Shown: positions 43,923-55,476 of the stretch, piece by piece | How positions within the stretch are numbered: position 1 is the stretch's first letter | How the letters are laid out: each line of letters opens with the position of its first letter | Assembly (NCBI RefSeq): GCF_900188235.1 | Contig: NZ_FZNT01000010.1 | Coordinates: forward strand, 1 to 64,000 | Reading direction: 5' to 3' | Length of the DNA: 64,000 bases | Source: Lutibacter agarilyticus | Lineage (GTDB): Bacteria > Bacteroidota > Bacteroidia > Flavobacteriales > Flavobacteriaceae | Program-made: the position numbers and the translations under genes | The notes under the pieces: model-generated | What the model saw: the letters and a program-made list of their open reading frames with translations, nothing else | What the model was told of the DNA's origin: nothing | Database searches by the model: none

Positions 43923-45632
43923 TTAAACTCCACAAGGAGCAAGTAACTGATCGATAGCAGTATCTCTATCCATCTCAGACCAATTATATTTAAACACTGG
44001 AATTCTAGTATTGTTCCAATTTTCAAAATCACCATTTTTTATTCTTGTGAAAATTGGCTCCATAGTACATAATCCTACATTAGTATCACTAGGCATAGCA
44101 ACTGTAAGGTATGTTTGGTAGTTTTTGAAGTTGTTTAATGAAGCAAATGCATTAAAATCAGTAGCTTCAGTAACAGTTAAGTTTAAAGAGGAAACATCCG
44201 TTAAAGCATCGAAACCTTCTAATTTAGCAGTGTCTCCACCTGGTTCAAACATTCCGGTAGTCTCATCAAATACCCCAGATGTTTTTGATACTGATACATT
44301 TAAATTAGTAATTTCTACTAGAGAATTAAAACCATCAAACCAAAATGTATTAGCTTGAACAGTTATATCTGCGTGTGAATTATCTCCCCATTGACTAGCA
44401 GGATTATTAGTGTCTACTAACGCATTAAATATACTTACGTTTTCTAAATTACCGTTATAAGAGAATTCAATATTTTCACCTCTTACTTCTGTTACATTAT
44501 TAAAAGCTTCAGCAGTAATTAAATTTGAATTATTTGAAATATAAACATCACCGCCAATATATGTTAAAGCTGCAAAAGAAGGCATAGTAACTAATCCAGA
44601 TCCTGCAGTATTCCAATCATAATTGTAATAAATTCTCAATTTCCCTTCTATTCTTGAAAGGTTTGGAACATCAATGTTTGATATAGAAAGGTTGTTTTCT
44701 ATAACAAAATCTCCACCTAAAGAAGTTCCATCTAGAGTTATTTTTTTTACTTTTGAATATTCACAGATCAAGTTTCCACCAACACTACCTAGCGCTAGGT
44801 TTTCAACTGCACCAACATAACTTATTTCAACACTTTTTGTAACATTGGCTGATGACAGATCTAACATAGCTAACGCTCCTATATTTAAATATTCTGGATC
44901 GTCAACAAGATATTCATTAATATTAACCTCGTAAACTTGATCCAATTTTGCTAAAGATATAGTAGTTAAAGCTACGTTTTTCTCTGAACTCAAACCACCA
45001 GAAATTAACGCAAGCTCGTTAGCCATGAAACTTGTTAAACCTGTATTATTCATAATTTCAACATCTCCACCTACTGAAGATAATTTAGCTAAGTTTATGC
45101 TAGCATTAGCGCCAACACTCATAACCATTAAGTCTTCTCCAATACTTTGTAAAGCATCCATTGTAATAGTTGAACCACCTTTAACTTCAAGGCTTTTTCC
45201 AATTAATTTTATATTAGCTAAAGCAAGCACGTGAGCATCACCTGTAATAACAACTTTACCTGTAATAATAGTAGCGCCTTGTGTTGTTAAAGCAGTATAA
45301 TCTGCTTCAGTTATTACGTTTCCGTAAAAAACAGCATTTGCATTTCCTTCAACTTCTTCTTCTAAAACCCCTAAATCAGCTAATAAAGCATGATAATCAG
45401 TCCCTAATTCATTTATATCAGATCCTAACTCATTTTCCAAGGTTACTAGGTCTGCTTCTAAACTAGCAATTGCAGCTAATAAAGCTTCTTGTTGCGTTTT
45501 TTGAATATTTTCTACGGTTGAGTTTAAATCGTTAATTTGATCTTGTAATTCGTCAATATCTCCATTATTGACACAACTACTAAGCGATAACATACCTGCT
45601 AACATTAAAGCAGTAATAGTTCTAATTTTCAT
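43923..45632 (-). CDS. Coiled-coil plus beta-solenoid surface lipoprotein
   Basis: A 569-residue lipoprotein (ALMLAGMLSLSSCVNNGD). Residues about 23-95 form a coiled coil (ELQDQINDLNSTVENIQK onward). From about 105 to 560 come repeated strands such as ITGKVVITGDAHVLALANI, SLEVKGGSTITMDALQSI and VGGDVEIMNNTGLTSF, which fits a receptor-L-domain/LRR-like solenoid with ladder Asn and Leu. The coiled coil would lift the solenoid off the membrane. It lies upstream of susC with its own terminator and may be a surface ligand-binding or adhesion protein. Confidence 0.7.
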   Translation of the reverse strand: MKIRTITALMLAGMLSLSSCVNNGDIDELQDQINDLNSTVENIQKTQQEALLAAIASLEADLVTLENELGSDINELGTDYHALLADLGVLEEEVEGNANAVFYGNVITEADYTALTTQGATIITGKVVITGDAHVLALANIKLIGKSLEVKGGSTITMDALQSIGEDLMVMSVGANASINLAKLSSVGGDVEIMNNTGLTSFMANELALISGGLSSEKNVALTTISLAKLDQVYEVNINEYLVDDPEYLNIGALAMLDLSSANVTKSVEISYVGAVENLALGSVGGNLICEYSKVKKITLDGTSLGGDFVIENNLSISNIDVPNLSRIEGKLRIYYNYDWNTAGSGLVTMPSFAALTYIGGDVYISNNSNLITAEAFNNVTEVRGENIEFSYNGNLENVSIFNALVDTNNPASQWGDNSHADITVQANTFWFDGFNSLVEITNLNVSVSKTSGVFDETTGMFEPGGDTAKLEGFDALTDVSSLNLTVTEATDFNAFASLNNFKNYQTYLTVAMPSDTNVGLCTMEPIFTRIKNGDFENWNNTRIPVFKYNWSEMDRDTAIDQLLAPCGV

Positions 45633-45988
45633 AAGTTAAAATTTAAGTTAATTAATATTTAATATTTAGTTAAAATTCACATTCAGCTTTGGCATAATTA
45701 AATATTTACTTGAAAATTACAGTACCGCTAAGTATTTATAGGTGTCATTGCATGTGTTGATACGGATTTACATAATGAGACTTTTCGCTAAATTATTTAC
45801 AATCAGGTTGTTATCTTGTTTTTTTAGAGTAAGTGAAAAAAGAGCGTAATTGCTTTGTAATTAGGTTTAATCTAGGCGAAGTTGATGTTTAGTGTGAATT
45901 TTATATAGAAAAAGCGATATTGGTATGAATATTTTTAAATAGTTAACGAAGTGGTGTGATATTTAAAATAAGGGTAGTTGTAACTATT
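45633..45988. other. Intergenic stretch without a recognised gene
   Basis: About 350 AT-rich bases between the AraC regulator and the repeat lipoprotein, both on the minus strand. It should hold the promoter of the lipoprotein. I see no FNR-like palindrome and no good hairpin. Confidence 0.5.
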
Positions 45989-47131
45989 TTATATCGAAGA
46001 TTTATCTAAATTTTTGATGTATTCTGAAGGAGTTTGGTCAGTGTATTTTTTGAAAATTCTATTGAAGGTTGTTTTAGAATTGAACCCAGCTTTTTCGGCT
46101 AAATAATTTAAGGTGTGATCTTGATGAAACCCTTTTTCAATTAAACCCTTTGCTTCTTCCAATCTGAACTCATTCATTACCTCATAAAAGGTCTTATTAT
46201 AATTTTTATTGAATACTTCTGATATTCGTTTATAGGCAATACCTGTTGAATCCACAAGATCTTGCATTTTAAGATCTGTTTTTAAATAAGGTTTTTCACG
46301 TTCTATAAATTGAGATAATATTTCAAAATCATCTTTGTTTTGGTCAGTAATTGTTTTGTTTCCAGGTGTTTTAATACGAACTAAGTTTATAATATCTTCA
46401 GATTCAGAAAATAACTCAGGTCTGTTAATAGTGAAGATTGCTAAAATTATTGTAAATAAGCTTAGACCTGCATAAAATATTTTAAAAAGATCTACAAATA
46501 TCTTAATACTTAATATATCTAAGATAGTACCGGTAGTACCAAACATCCAAAGAATTATATTTATTAAAACAAATAATCTTAACCAATGAAGTGTTGATAA
46601 TTGAAATTTTGAAAGATGCTTTTTACGAAAATATTGAAATCGGTGTATTTCTCTTAAACAAAAAATACTGTAAAATACACCTTGAAGAATAATTACAATG
46701 TTAAAAACGGATTGTGAAATTCTATACCACAGGGGAAAACCCTGTTCAAGCATTTTTAGTTTTGCATCTCCAGTTTGAAGAAAGAAAGGCATCAACACAA
46801 ATAAATAGAGAATTGCAGGTATGAAATGAAAAAATTGACGTTTTGGGTTTTTAATGTCTCTGTATAAGTAATTTCTTAGATACAGGTACATTAATGGAAA
46901 AAACATCAACGTGAAAACATCGAAAACCGCATATAAGTGTACATACCTTGTATAAAAATCTGTTGAATACAAAATAAAAACAAAAACAGTAATGGTCCAC
47001 GAAAATACCAAAGCACCTAAAATTCTATTCGGAAAAAAATTACCAGGGTAAAAAATAAGATAAATTGATAATAGAAAGGATAAAACACCTCCCATAAGTA
47101 GAATTAATTCAAAATAACTTTCAATTATCAT
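45989..47131 (-). CDS. Membrane-bound AraC-family regulator
   Basis: A 380-residue protein. The N-terminal 230 residues have six or seven membrane segments (ELILLMGGVLSFLLSIYLIF, VLFSWTITVFVFIL, FIPAILYLFVLMPFFL, FSLFTIILAIFTI-like). The C-terminal AraC domain reads DLKMQDLVDSTGIAYKRISEVFNK, NYNKTFYEVMNEFRLEEAKGL and LAEKAGFNSKTTFNRIFKKYTDQTPSEY. Such 7TM-AraC proteins often control adjacent SusCD loci. It lies upstream of the SusCD genes on the same strand, so control of that locus is likely. Confidence 0.85.
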   Translation of the reverse strand: MIIESYFELILLMGGVLSFLLSIYLIFYPGNFFPNRILGALVFSWTITVFVFILYSTDFYTRYVHLYAVFDVFTLMFFPLMYLYLRNYLYRDIKNPKRQFFHFIPAILYLFVLMPFFLQTGDAKLKMLEQGFPLWYRISQSVFNIVIILQGVFYSIFCLREIHRFQYFRKKHLSKFQLSTLHWLRLFVLINIILWMFGTTGTILDILSIKIFVDLFKIFYAGLSLFTIILAIFTINRPELFSESEDIINLVRIKTPGNKTITDQNKDDFEILSQFIEREKPYLKTDLKMQDLVDSTGIAYKRISEVFNKNYNKTFYEVMNEFRLEEAKGLIEKGFHQDHTLNYLAEKAGFNSKTTFNRIFKKYTDQTPSEYIKNLDKSSI

Positions 47132-47482
47132 TTTGAAAATTTTGAATGAATACTAATGATTTTTGAATGAATATTATACATATAAACGTAAATTCAACTA
47201 ACAAAGAGTGTTTAATATTATACCAAAAGAGCGATAAATTTAGTAAATTATAGTACTTGTATTTTATGATTTAACTAAACTGTTCGCCTATATTTTTCTC
47301 TTGTAAAATTACTGAAATATTTTAGTCTATGACTGTTTTTGTTAAGAATTTGTTCATTTTTCATAAAAAAGTTTAATTTTCATTGAAAAAAATAGATTAG
47401 AAAAAATAGATTAATTTTATCGAAAATTTAGGACTGTTGAAGTTCTTAAATAGAAAACATAGAAATTTAGCGTATATATATT
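47132..47482. other. Divergent intergenic stretch between araC-type and ilvD genes
   Basis: About 350 bases, more than three quarters A/T. It serves two divergent starts. No leader peptide rich in branched-chain residues and no T-box-like or other riboswitch fold was recognised in front of ilvD. Confidence 0.45.
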
Positions 47483-49174
47483 ATGAGAAGTGATGAAGTA
47501 AAAAAGGGGCATCAAAGAACCCCACATAGATCATTATTTAGAGCAACTGGTTTGGTTGATGAAGATTTTGATAAACCATTTATAGGGGTTGCAAATTCCT
47601 ATATTGAAATTATTCCAGGACATTTTTTTTTAGACCGGGTATCTAGAGTTATTAAAGAAGAAATTAAAGCCAATGGTTGTGTGCCTTTTGAATTCAATAC
47701 TATTGGTGTTGATGATGGTATCGCTATGGGGCATGATGGAATGCTTTACTCATTACCGTCAAGAGAAATTATAGCAAACTCTATTGAAACAGTTATGAAT
47801 GCACATAAATTAGATGCAATGATAGCTATTCCAAACTGCGATAAAATTGTGCCAGGTATGATTATGGGGGCTTTACGTGTTGATGTACCTACAATATTTG
47901 TAAGTGGTGGCCCAATGAAAAAAGGCTATACAAAAGATGGTACACCTATTGATTTGGCTACAGCTTTTGAGGCTGTTGGTAAACACGAAGCTGGTGAAAT
48001 GACTGATGAAGAGCTGAATGATATTGAGTGCAATGCTTGCCCAAGTGGAGGAAGTTGTTCAGGAATGTTTACGGCCAACTCAATGAATACATTAATGGAA
48101 GCAATGGGAATTGCATTGCCAGGAAACGGAACTATTTTAGCTTTAACAAAAGAGCGTGAGCAACTTTACAGGCAAGCTGCACGAAGAATTTGTGAGATTG
48201 CCAAAGACAACGCAGCAACCGAAAAATTCAAACTTAGAAATATTTTGAATGAAAATGCTGTTAGAAACGCATTTGCTGTTGATATGGCAATGGGGGGAAG
48301 TTCTAATACTGTTTTGCATATGTTAGCAATCGCTAAAGAAGCTGATGTGAATTTTAATTTGGAAGATATCAATATTATTTCAAAAAGAGTTTCTCATATC
48401 GCTAAAATTTCACCAAGTTTATCAACCGTACATATGGAAGATATCAATACTGCAGGTGGTGTAAATGCTGTAATGAAAGAAATGTCGAAAAGGGGAGATA
48501 ATGTGTTAATTGACAATCTTACAATTACAGGAGAAACAGTTTTAGAAAAAATAAAAGACGCTTTTATAAAAGACACCAACATTATTCATACCATAGATAA
48601 CCCATACTCAAAAGTAGGTGGTTTGGCTATTTTATATGGAAACTTAGCTGAACAAGGTGCTGTTATTAAAACTGCCGGAATTACTGGTGATAGAGTTTTT
48701 ACAGGTACTGCTGTTTGTTTTGATGGCCAACAAGAATGCATTGATGGTATTCTAGGAGGGAAAGTAAAAGCAGGTAATGTTGTCGTAATTAGGTATGAAG
48801 GTCCAAAAGGAGGTCCAGGGATGCAAGAAATGTTAGCGCCTACTTCATTAATTATGGGAATGGGCTTAGGTGCTAAAGTAGCATTAATAACAGATGGTAG
48901 ATTTAGTGGCGCAACCCGAGGCGCAAGTATTGGGCACGTAAGTCCAGAAGCTGCAGAAGGAGGTATGATAGGATTACTTAAAGATGGAGATGAAATTCAT
49001 ATTGATGTAGATCAATATATTTTATCCGTAAATTTAAGTGAAGAAGAAATCGATGCAAGAAAAGCGGCATTTGTTCCAATTAAAAAAGAGTTAAATTCAA
49101 AATGGTTGAAGCAGTACAGAGCATTGGTAACGAATGCTAGTAACGGAGCTGTTTTAAAAACAGATTTATTTTAA
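47483..49174 (+). CDS. ilvD: Dihydroxy-acid dehydratase
   Basis: 563 residues; converts 2,3-dihydroxy-3-methylvalerate and -isovalerate to the keto acids in Ile/Val synthesis. [11 protein letters not shown] (C119) and [17 protein letters not shown] (C192) supply cluster ligands. At the N-terminal position IIPGHFFL (45-50) there is Gly where [2Fe-2S]-type enzymes have Cys (TPCN), so it follows the E. coli/clostridial [4Fe-4S]-like pattern. [12 protein letters not shown] and [20 protein letters not shown] complete the signature. No other ilv or leu gene is near, so it may be a second copy or serve sugar-acid dehydration, a related reaction. Confidence 0.88.
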   Translation: MRSDEVKKGHQRTPHRSLFRATGLVDEDFDKPFIGVANSYIEIIPGHFFLDRVSRVIKEEIKANGCVPFEFNTIGVDDGIAMGHDGMLYSLPSREIIANSIETVMNAHKLDAMIAIPNCDKIVPGMIMGALRVDVPTIFVSGGPMKKGYTKDGTPIDLATAFEAVGKHEAGEMTDEELNDIECNACPSGGSCSGMFTANSMNTLMEAMGIALPGNGTILALTKEREQLYRQAARRICEIAKDNAATEKFKLRNILNENAVRNAFAVDMAMGGSSNTVLHMLAIAKEADVNFNLEDINIISKRVSHIAKISPSLSTVHMEDINTAGGVNAVMKEMSKRGDNVLIDNLTITGETVLEKIKDAFIKDTNIIHTIDNPYSKVGGLAILYGNLAEQGAVIKTAGITGDRVFTGTAVCFDGQQECIDGILGGKVKAGNVVVIRYEGPKGGPGMQEMLAPTSLIMGMGLGAKVALITDGRFSGATRGASIGHVSPEAAEGGMIGLLKDGDEIHIDVDQYILSVNLSEEEIDARKAAFVPIKKELNSKWLKQYRALVTNASNGAVLKTDLF

Positions 49175-49203
49175 AAAAAATAATCATGGCATAAATATTA
49201 AAT

Positions 49204-49235
49204 TCCACAACCAAAATAGTTTTTTTAGTTGTGGA
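49204..49235. terminator. Terminator hairpin between convergent genes
   Basis: TCCACAAC and GTTGTGGA pair across 16 bases between ilvD and the DsrE-like gene, followed by TT. Confidence 0.55.
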
Positions 49236-49275
49236 TTTGTGATATTTAAAACTATCAAAATAAGTAGGTATCTTA

Positions 49276-49779
49276 TTAAGTGAAAATAATTTGTGTTCGA
49301 TCTCCATCACACATTTCATAAAATTCACCAATGGTAATAATATCGGATACTTCCTCAGATAAATCTTCTTTTTTTAATTTAAACATGTCAATAGCTAATT
49401 TACAAGCGTAAATTTCACCACCACCAGCAGTAATCATTTCTAAAAATTCATCAACAGGAGGCATTCCAAGTTCATCCATTTGTTTACGCATCATTCCTGA
49501 AACTGCCGATTCTACACCTGGTAAACCACCTAGCATAGTTGGAAATGGAAGTCCGCCAGGCATACGCATTGCAGGGTTTCCAGTTGTTGCAGTGTGTAAA
49601 TGATTCATTGATTTTTTGGTAATACCATCCAATCCGAAGAACGTAAAAAACACTTTGGTTTCAATACCTTCCATAACGGCTCCATTTGCCATAACTAAAC
49701 TAGCATACACATCTTCTAAGCTTCCTTTGGCGCATATTAAGCACACTTTTTCTAAAGGTTTTTTTTCTTTTGTTTCCAT
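49276..49779 (-). CDS. DsrE/DrsH-like sulfur-relay protein
   Basis: A 167-residue protein of the DrsE_2 type: VCLICAKGSLEDVYASLVMANGAV at the start, FFTFFGLDGITKKSM in the middle, the Gly/Pro/Met loop RMPGGLPFPTMLGGLPGVES and AGGGEIYACKLAIDMFKL, which holds the conserved Cys expected to carry persulfide. Related proteins pass sulfur from rhodanese to TusA or DsrC-like carriers. It is the third gene of an operon with SQR-like and TusE-like genes. Confidence 0.85.
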   Translation of the reverse strand: METKEKKPLEKVCLICAKGSLEDVYASLVMANGAVMEGIETKVFFTFFGLDGITKKSMNHLHTATTGNPAMRMPGGLPFPTMLGGLPGVESAVSGMMRKQMDELGMPPVDEFLEMITAGGGEIYACKLAIDMFKLKKEDLSEEVSDIITIGEFYEMCDGDRTQIIFT

Positions 49780-49794
49780 TTTTTTAGGTTTTTA

Positions 49795-50106
49795 TTAGAT
49801 GCAACTTGTTGGTTTTGGTATTCCTGCTATTTTTGATGAGAATTTTAGCGGTCCTTTAGGGAATAAAACATACAGTTCTTTAATTGTAACAATCCCAGAT
49901 TTACCAACATTTCTAATTGTTAATGCTTCTTTTGCAGCTGTTTTTTCACGTAAATAATTAATTACTTCAAAGTGTTTTGGTGTTAATTCAATTCCAATTT
50001 CACTTGCAATTTCTTTTGCTACTTCTTCGTTCCATTGAGTCATATCTTCTAAGTATCCTTCTTCAGAAACATTTAACTCAACTCCTGCTATTGTTTTTAA
50101 TGACAT
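49795..50106 (-). CDS. TusE/DsrC-family sulfur carrier, single-cysteine type
   Basis: A 103-residue protein with EEGYLEDMTQWNEEVAKEIA, HFEVINYLREKT and the C-terminal arm FSSKIAGIPKPTSCI. The penultimate Cys102 is the reactive Cys of the TusE/DsrC family. The second Cys of true DsrC, ten residues earlier, is Lys92 here. So it can carry a persulfide but cannot form the trisulfide made with DsrAB. It is 28 bases from the SQR-like gene and 15 from the DsrE-like gene. Confidence 0.88.
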   Translation of the reverse strand: MSLKTIAGVELNVSEEGYLEDMTQWNEEVAKEIASEIGIELTPKHFEVINYLREKTAAKEALTIRNVGKSGIVTIKELYVLFPKGPLKFSSKIAGIPKPTSCI

Positions 50107-50134
50107 AATTTTATTTTATTTATAGTTAATAATT

Positions 50135-51385
50135 TTATTTTTCTTCAGGTTTAATATCAAAAACTTTTCCCTTGAAACTCATATTTCTTGAAACAAACGG
50201 AATAGCAATACCTTTTAGCAACATATTCCAATAAATCCATCTAAAGGCTAATTTTCCCCAATGGTTTAATACGCTTTCTTTCAATAATTTTAAAGGACCA
50301 ATTTTTGCGAATGGAAAATTACCATGTACAGGTTCGGTTTTATAATTAAAATCAATTAGTAAAGCTTTGTTGTTTCCTGTTTCAATAAAACAATTTGCGT
50401 GACCATCAAATTCTTTTTTCAATGGATATCCATCAATGTATAAAAGAATATTATCAGTCAAGGTTTCTGCTTGAAAATGTGCCACTGAACCTGCTTTTGA
50501 AGCTGGGACATTGGTTGCATCTCCAATCACAAAAATATTTTCGTGGGCTAAAGATTGAAGTGTGTTATGATCTGTAGGAATAAAATTTAAATCATCTCCC
50601 AAACCAGATTTTTCAATCACTTCATCTCCCATATTTGTTGGAATAGTTACCAATAAATCAAAAGGAATTCTTCGTCCTTCGTAATCTACAATTTCTTTTT
50701 GGTCGTTATCAACACTTTCAATAGCGAAATCAGTCTCAATTTTTATATCTTTTTCATTTAAAAGATAGTTTAAAGCTTTGGTACACGTTGGTTTTGTGAA
50801 AGCTCCAGATAACGGAGTAACGTACGTAATATCTACTTTATCTCTAATCCCTTTTTTTCTAAAATAAGTGTCTGCTAAAAATGAAAACTCTAAAGGCGCT
50901 ACAGGGCATTTTATTGGCATTTCAGTAATGTGAACTACTAATTTTCCACCTTCCCAATTTCTTAGTTTGTTTCTTAAATCAACAGCACCCTCATAAGTGT
51001 AGAAATCAAAAATATCTTTTTTCCAAAGCGGGCCTATTAACCCTTCAGTTTCTTCTGGAGCTATTTTAGAACCTGTGGCAATTATTAGTACATCGTAGTT
51101 TAGCGTTTCATCTTCTAATACAACTTTGTTTTCTTCAGGAATAATTTTCTCAATTTTTTTCTGAATGTAGTTTACAAACTTTGGAATAAATTTCTTTCCA
51201 ACTTTTTTTACTTGCTTTTTTGAGTAAATATCAAAAGGAAGAAATAAAAAACCAGGTTGATAATAATGTGTTTTATATTGATCAACAATTGTGATATTCC
51301 ATTCGTTTGAATACAACTTTGGTCGCAGATGATTGGCCATCATAGTTCCAGCTGTTCCTGCTCCTAATATTACTAAGTTTTTCAT
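50135..51385 (-). CDS. Sulfide:quinone oxidoreductase-family flavoprotein
   Basis: A 416-residue FAD enzyme. The Rossmann motif is GAGTAG (8-13). VLIIATGSKIAPEETEGL and NIFVIGDATNVPASKAGSVAHFQAE are FAD-binding segments. C160 (PIKCPVAPLE) and C332 (HANCFIE) stand where the redox Cys pair of SQR is found; C201 is an extra one. It probably oxidises sulfide to polysulfide-bound sulfur with electrons to quinone. The C-terminal 90 residues include amphipathic parts for membrane contact. The FNR-like site 11 lies upstream. Confidence 0.85.
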   Translation of the reverse strand: MKNLVILGAGTAGTMMANHLRPKLYSNEWNITIVDQYKTHYYQPGFLFLPFDIYSKKQVKKVGKKFIPKFVNYIQKKIEKIIPEENKVVLEDETLNYDVLIIATGSKIAPEETEGLIGPLWKKDIFDFYTYEGAVDLRNKLRNWEGGKLVVHITEMPIKCPVAPLEFSFLADTYFRKKGIRDKVDITYVTPLSGAFTKPTCTKALNYLLNEKDIKIETDFAIESVDNDQKEIVDYEGRRIPFDLLVTIPTNMGDEVIEKSGLGDDLNFIPTDHNTLQSLAHENIFVIGDATNVPASKAGSVAHFQAETLTDNILLYIDGYPLKKEFDGHANCFIETGNNKALLIDFNYKTEPVHGNFPFAKIGPLKLLKESVLNHWGKLAFRWIYWNMLLKGIAIPFVSRNMSFKGKVFDIKPEEK

Positions 51386-51448
51386 ATTGAGTATTTTAGT
51401 TTTAGTTTATAAAATATGAACTTTTAATCATAGCTTTTAAACACTTAG

Positions 51449-51492
51449 TAAAGTTACTTAGGTTACATATTTTTTAAGATGATAAATGTCAC
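51449..51492 (-). promoter_or_regulatory. FNR/CRP-like site plus -7 box, site 11 (SQR operon)
   Basis: On the minus strand GTGACATTTATCAT (51492-51479) is followed by TAACTTTA (51456-51449) at 33 bp between centres. The predicted leader is about 60 bases. Two GTTACTTNGGTTACA repeats (51453-51467, 51501-51515) overlap or flank it. Confidence 0.6.
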
Positions 51493-51603
51493 ATAACTAT
51501 GTTACTTTGGTTACACACTAAAGGGGTGCAATTAATTTTTAGTGTGTATGATATTGCTCTAAAATTCAAAAAAATATGATTACTTTTAACCCATAATTTA
51601 TGA

Positions 51604-53616
<2,013 letters not shown>

Positions 53617-53627
53617 ATTATAAAAAT

Positions 53628-53654
53628 AATAAAGCCGTTTTAAACGGCTTTATT
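53628..53654. terminator. Bidirectional terminator
   Basis: Perfect 13-bp arms AATAAAGCCGTTT with a one-base loop between the convergent ligA and Crp/Fnr genes. Confidence 0.75.
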
Positions 53655-53675
53655 GATTTCTTCTTTAATAAAAAA

Positions 53676-54329
53676 TTAAATATTTTCAATAATAATTCTG
53701 TTTCTACGTATTTTAATTTTCCCTTCGTTTTCTAAAACTTTAAGCAATCTAGAAACAACAACTCTTGATGTGTGGATGTCATTTGCAATTTCTTGATGTG
53801 TAATGATTAAAATATTGGTGTCAAGCACTTTAACTTTGTCTATCAAATACTTGTGAAGCCTGTCGTCTAATTTCATAAAAGCCAAACTATCAATAGATTC
53901 TACCATTTCAATTAATCGCATATGGTACGTGTCAATCACAAATTCTCGCCAAGTTTTATATTTAGCCAGCCAAGCATCAATCATATCAACAGGAATAAAA
54001 ATACCTTCAGTATCTTTTTCAGTAATACCTCTAAACATACTTTCGGTTCTATGAAGACAGTTCACAAAAGAGATTGCACAAGTATCACCTTTTTCTATAT
54101 AGTAAAGTGCAATTTCTTCTCCGTTATCATCTTCTCTAATAATTTTAACAGCACCGTTTAAAATTAAAGGAACATGGGTCATTTTATCACCTATATCAAT
54201 TAAAATCTCATTGCTATGGATGGTTCTTAAAATACCAACCTTAATAATTTCGTCAATTAGCTCCTTTTCAAAAACAGTAGTATAATAATCTTCTAGTTTT
54301 TCACGTAAAATTTCTTTATCTGTAGTCAT
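53676..54329 (-). CDS. Crp/Fnr-family regulator
   Basis: A 217-residue regulator. The cNMP-like domain has TIHSNEILIDIGDKMTHVPLILNGAVKI and YYIEKGDTCAISFVNCL; the winged helix reads THQEIANDIHTSRVVVSRLLKVLENEGKI. In the recognition helix Val replaces the Glu that reads TGA in CRP/FNR, while Ser and Arg remain, so its operator should differ from the TGA-N6-TCA sites. Two Cys in TCAISFVNCL could sense redox. The start at MTTDKEIL is preferred over an upstream Met. Its -7 box TAACTTTG is at 54364-54357. Location points to control of the sulfur genes. Confidence 0.85.
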   Translation of the reverse strand: MTTDKEILREKLEDYYTTVFEKELIDEIIKVGILRTIHSNEILIDIGDKMTHVPLILNGAVKIIREDDNGEEIALYYIEKGDTCAISFVNCLHRTESMFRGITEKDTEGIFIPVDMIDAWLAKYKTWREFVIDTYHMRLIEMVESIDSLAFMKLDDRLHKYLIDKVKVLDTNILIITHQEIANDIHTSRVVVSRLLKVLENEGKIKIRRNRIIIENI

Positions 54330-54376
54330 ATTTTTATGAGAATAGTGCACTCTTAACAAAGTTACAAATATTCATA

Positions 54377-54408
54377 AAAAAACTCCTAACATTTGTTAGA
54401 AGTTTTTT
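54377..54408 (-). terminator. Terminator after the porin gene
   Basis: AAAAAACT-C-CTAAC pairs with GTTAG-A-AGTTTTTT over a 4-base loop, 22 bases after the porin stop. Confidence 0.75.
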
Positions 54409-54429
54409 AAACTTAAAATATAATTTAGA

Positions 54430-55476
54430 TTAGAATCTTATTTGCATTTGAAAAAGTAAAGCATCGTTTTTTACAGAAGGTGTTTCGCTTATGCTCTGAT
54501 AGTTTACTTGTAAACGTGTTTTATCGTTAAAGAAATAATTAGCACCTATTGTAAGCATTTCTTGGTAGCCTAAATATTTAATGTCTGTATCTGCATCAAA
54601 ATACTCCCACTTTAAGACAGGTTGTAATTTAATTTTCGACATATATGAAAGCATTAAATAAGCTCCCTGTCTGTTGTCTCCTAATTCTAAAGGAGTTGAA
54701 CCACAACCACCACCAGCGGCTCTATTATAATCTCCATTGTCATGAATAAATTCACCTTGTAAAGCAAAACCTTCATAATCTGCCACAAACTCAAATCCGT
54801 AAGTAGATCTTTCTTGGGTGTTATTATTTGGGTAACCATATCTAAAGCTTGCACCAATATTTAGAAAATCAAAAGGAGTATAAACAACATTTCCAATAAA
54901 ATCTTTTTTGGTATTATTATCAACAACTCCAAGTCCTCTACCATTCATTAAAGCAACTCTATATCTAACTTTAGTGGTATTATCTCCACCTAATAGCATT
55001 AGACCATAATCTCTTTGAGGAGCTACAATTTGGTTTACAACAATTGATCGGTCAATGGTCATTAATCCATAACAAGCAGTGATGTTTTCCAAACTAAAAG
55101 GTTGTTTAAAAGAACCTAAAGAAGCCTTTACCCATTTGTATTTATCATAAGTAACAAAGGCGTCTAGTAAATACATGTTTCCATCTGCAGAAATAAAATC
55201 ACTAGATTCGATAGAGAAATAATAAGAAAAGCTTCTATTAGCTCTACCTCTAACACCAAAACGTGCTCTTTTAAAGTTAAATGTATTGGTAGAAGGTTCG
55301 GTAAAATGCGCTACAAATTGCGGCTGAATGTATCCAAAAAATATTAAACTACTGGTTTTTGGAGCTCCACCTGTTGTTGAAGTAGCAGGTAAATCATCTT
55401 CACATCCTTGAGAAAATACTGAAGTACTACTAAGAACTAATACGATGGTGAATAGGTAAATTATTTTTGTTTTCAT
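54430..55476 (-). CDS. OprP/OprO-like porin
   Basis: A 348-residue outer-membrane protein. The signal peptide is LFTIVLVLSSTSVFSQ. Porin O/P marks are FGYIQPQFVAHFTEPSTN, KRARFGVRGRANRSFSYYFSIESSD and WVKASLGSFKQPFSLENIT. The C-terminus ALLFQMQIRF ends in Phe as needed for barrel assembly. It probably lets small anions pass, here perhaps thiosulfate or similar sulfur species, which is inference from the place beside periplasmic rhodaneses. It lies 107 bases after the second rhodanese lipoprotein; a stem with 11-bp arms (AAGCCTTAAAA) lies in that gap. Confidence 0.85.
   Translation of the reverse strand: MKTKIIYLFTIVLVLSSTSVFSQGCEDDLPATSTTGGAPKTSSLIFFGYIQPQFVAHFTEPSTNTFNFKRARFGVRGRANRSFSYYFSIESSDFISADGNMYLLDAFVTYDKYKWVKASLGSFKQPFSLENITACYGLMTIDRSIVVNQIVAPQRDYGLMLLGGDNTTKVRYRVALMNGRGLGVVDNNTKKDFIGNVVYTPFDFLNIGASFRYGYPNNNTQERSTYGFEFVADYEGFALQGEFIHDNGDYNRAAGGGCGSTPLELGDNRQGAYLMLSYMSKIKLQPVLKWEYFDADTDIKYLGYQEMLTIGANYFFNDKTRLQVNYQSISETPSVKNDALLFQMQIRF

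Noticed and set aside
44125..44358. Open frames opposite the repeat lipoprotein, subtilase and SusC genes
   Set aside because: They are shadows of strongly supported minus-strand genes, without family features.
54357..54408. FNR-like site in front of the Crp/Fnr gene
   Set aside because: The -40 position is occupied by the terminator palindrome CTAACATTTGTTAG, which does not have the TGA-N6-TCA form.
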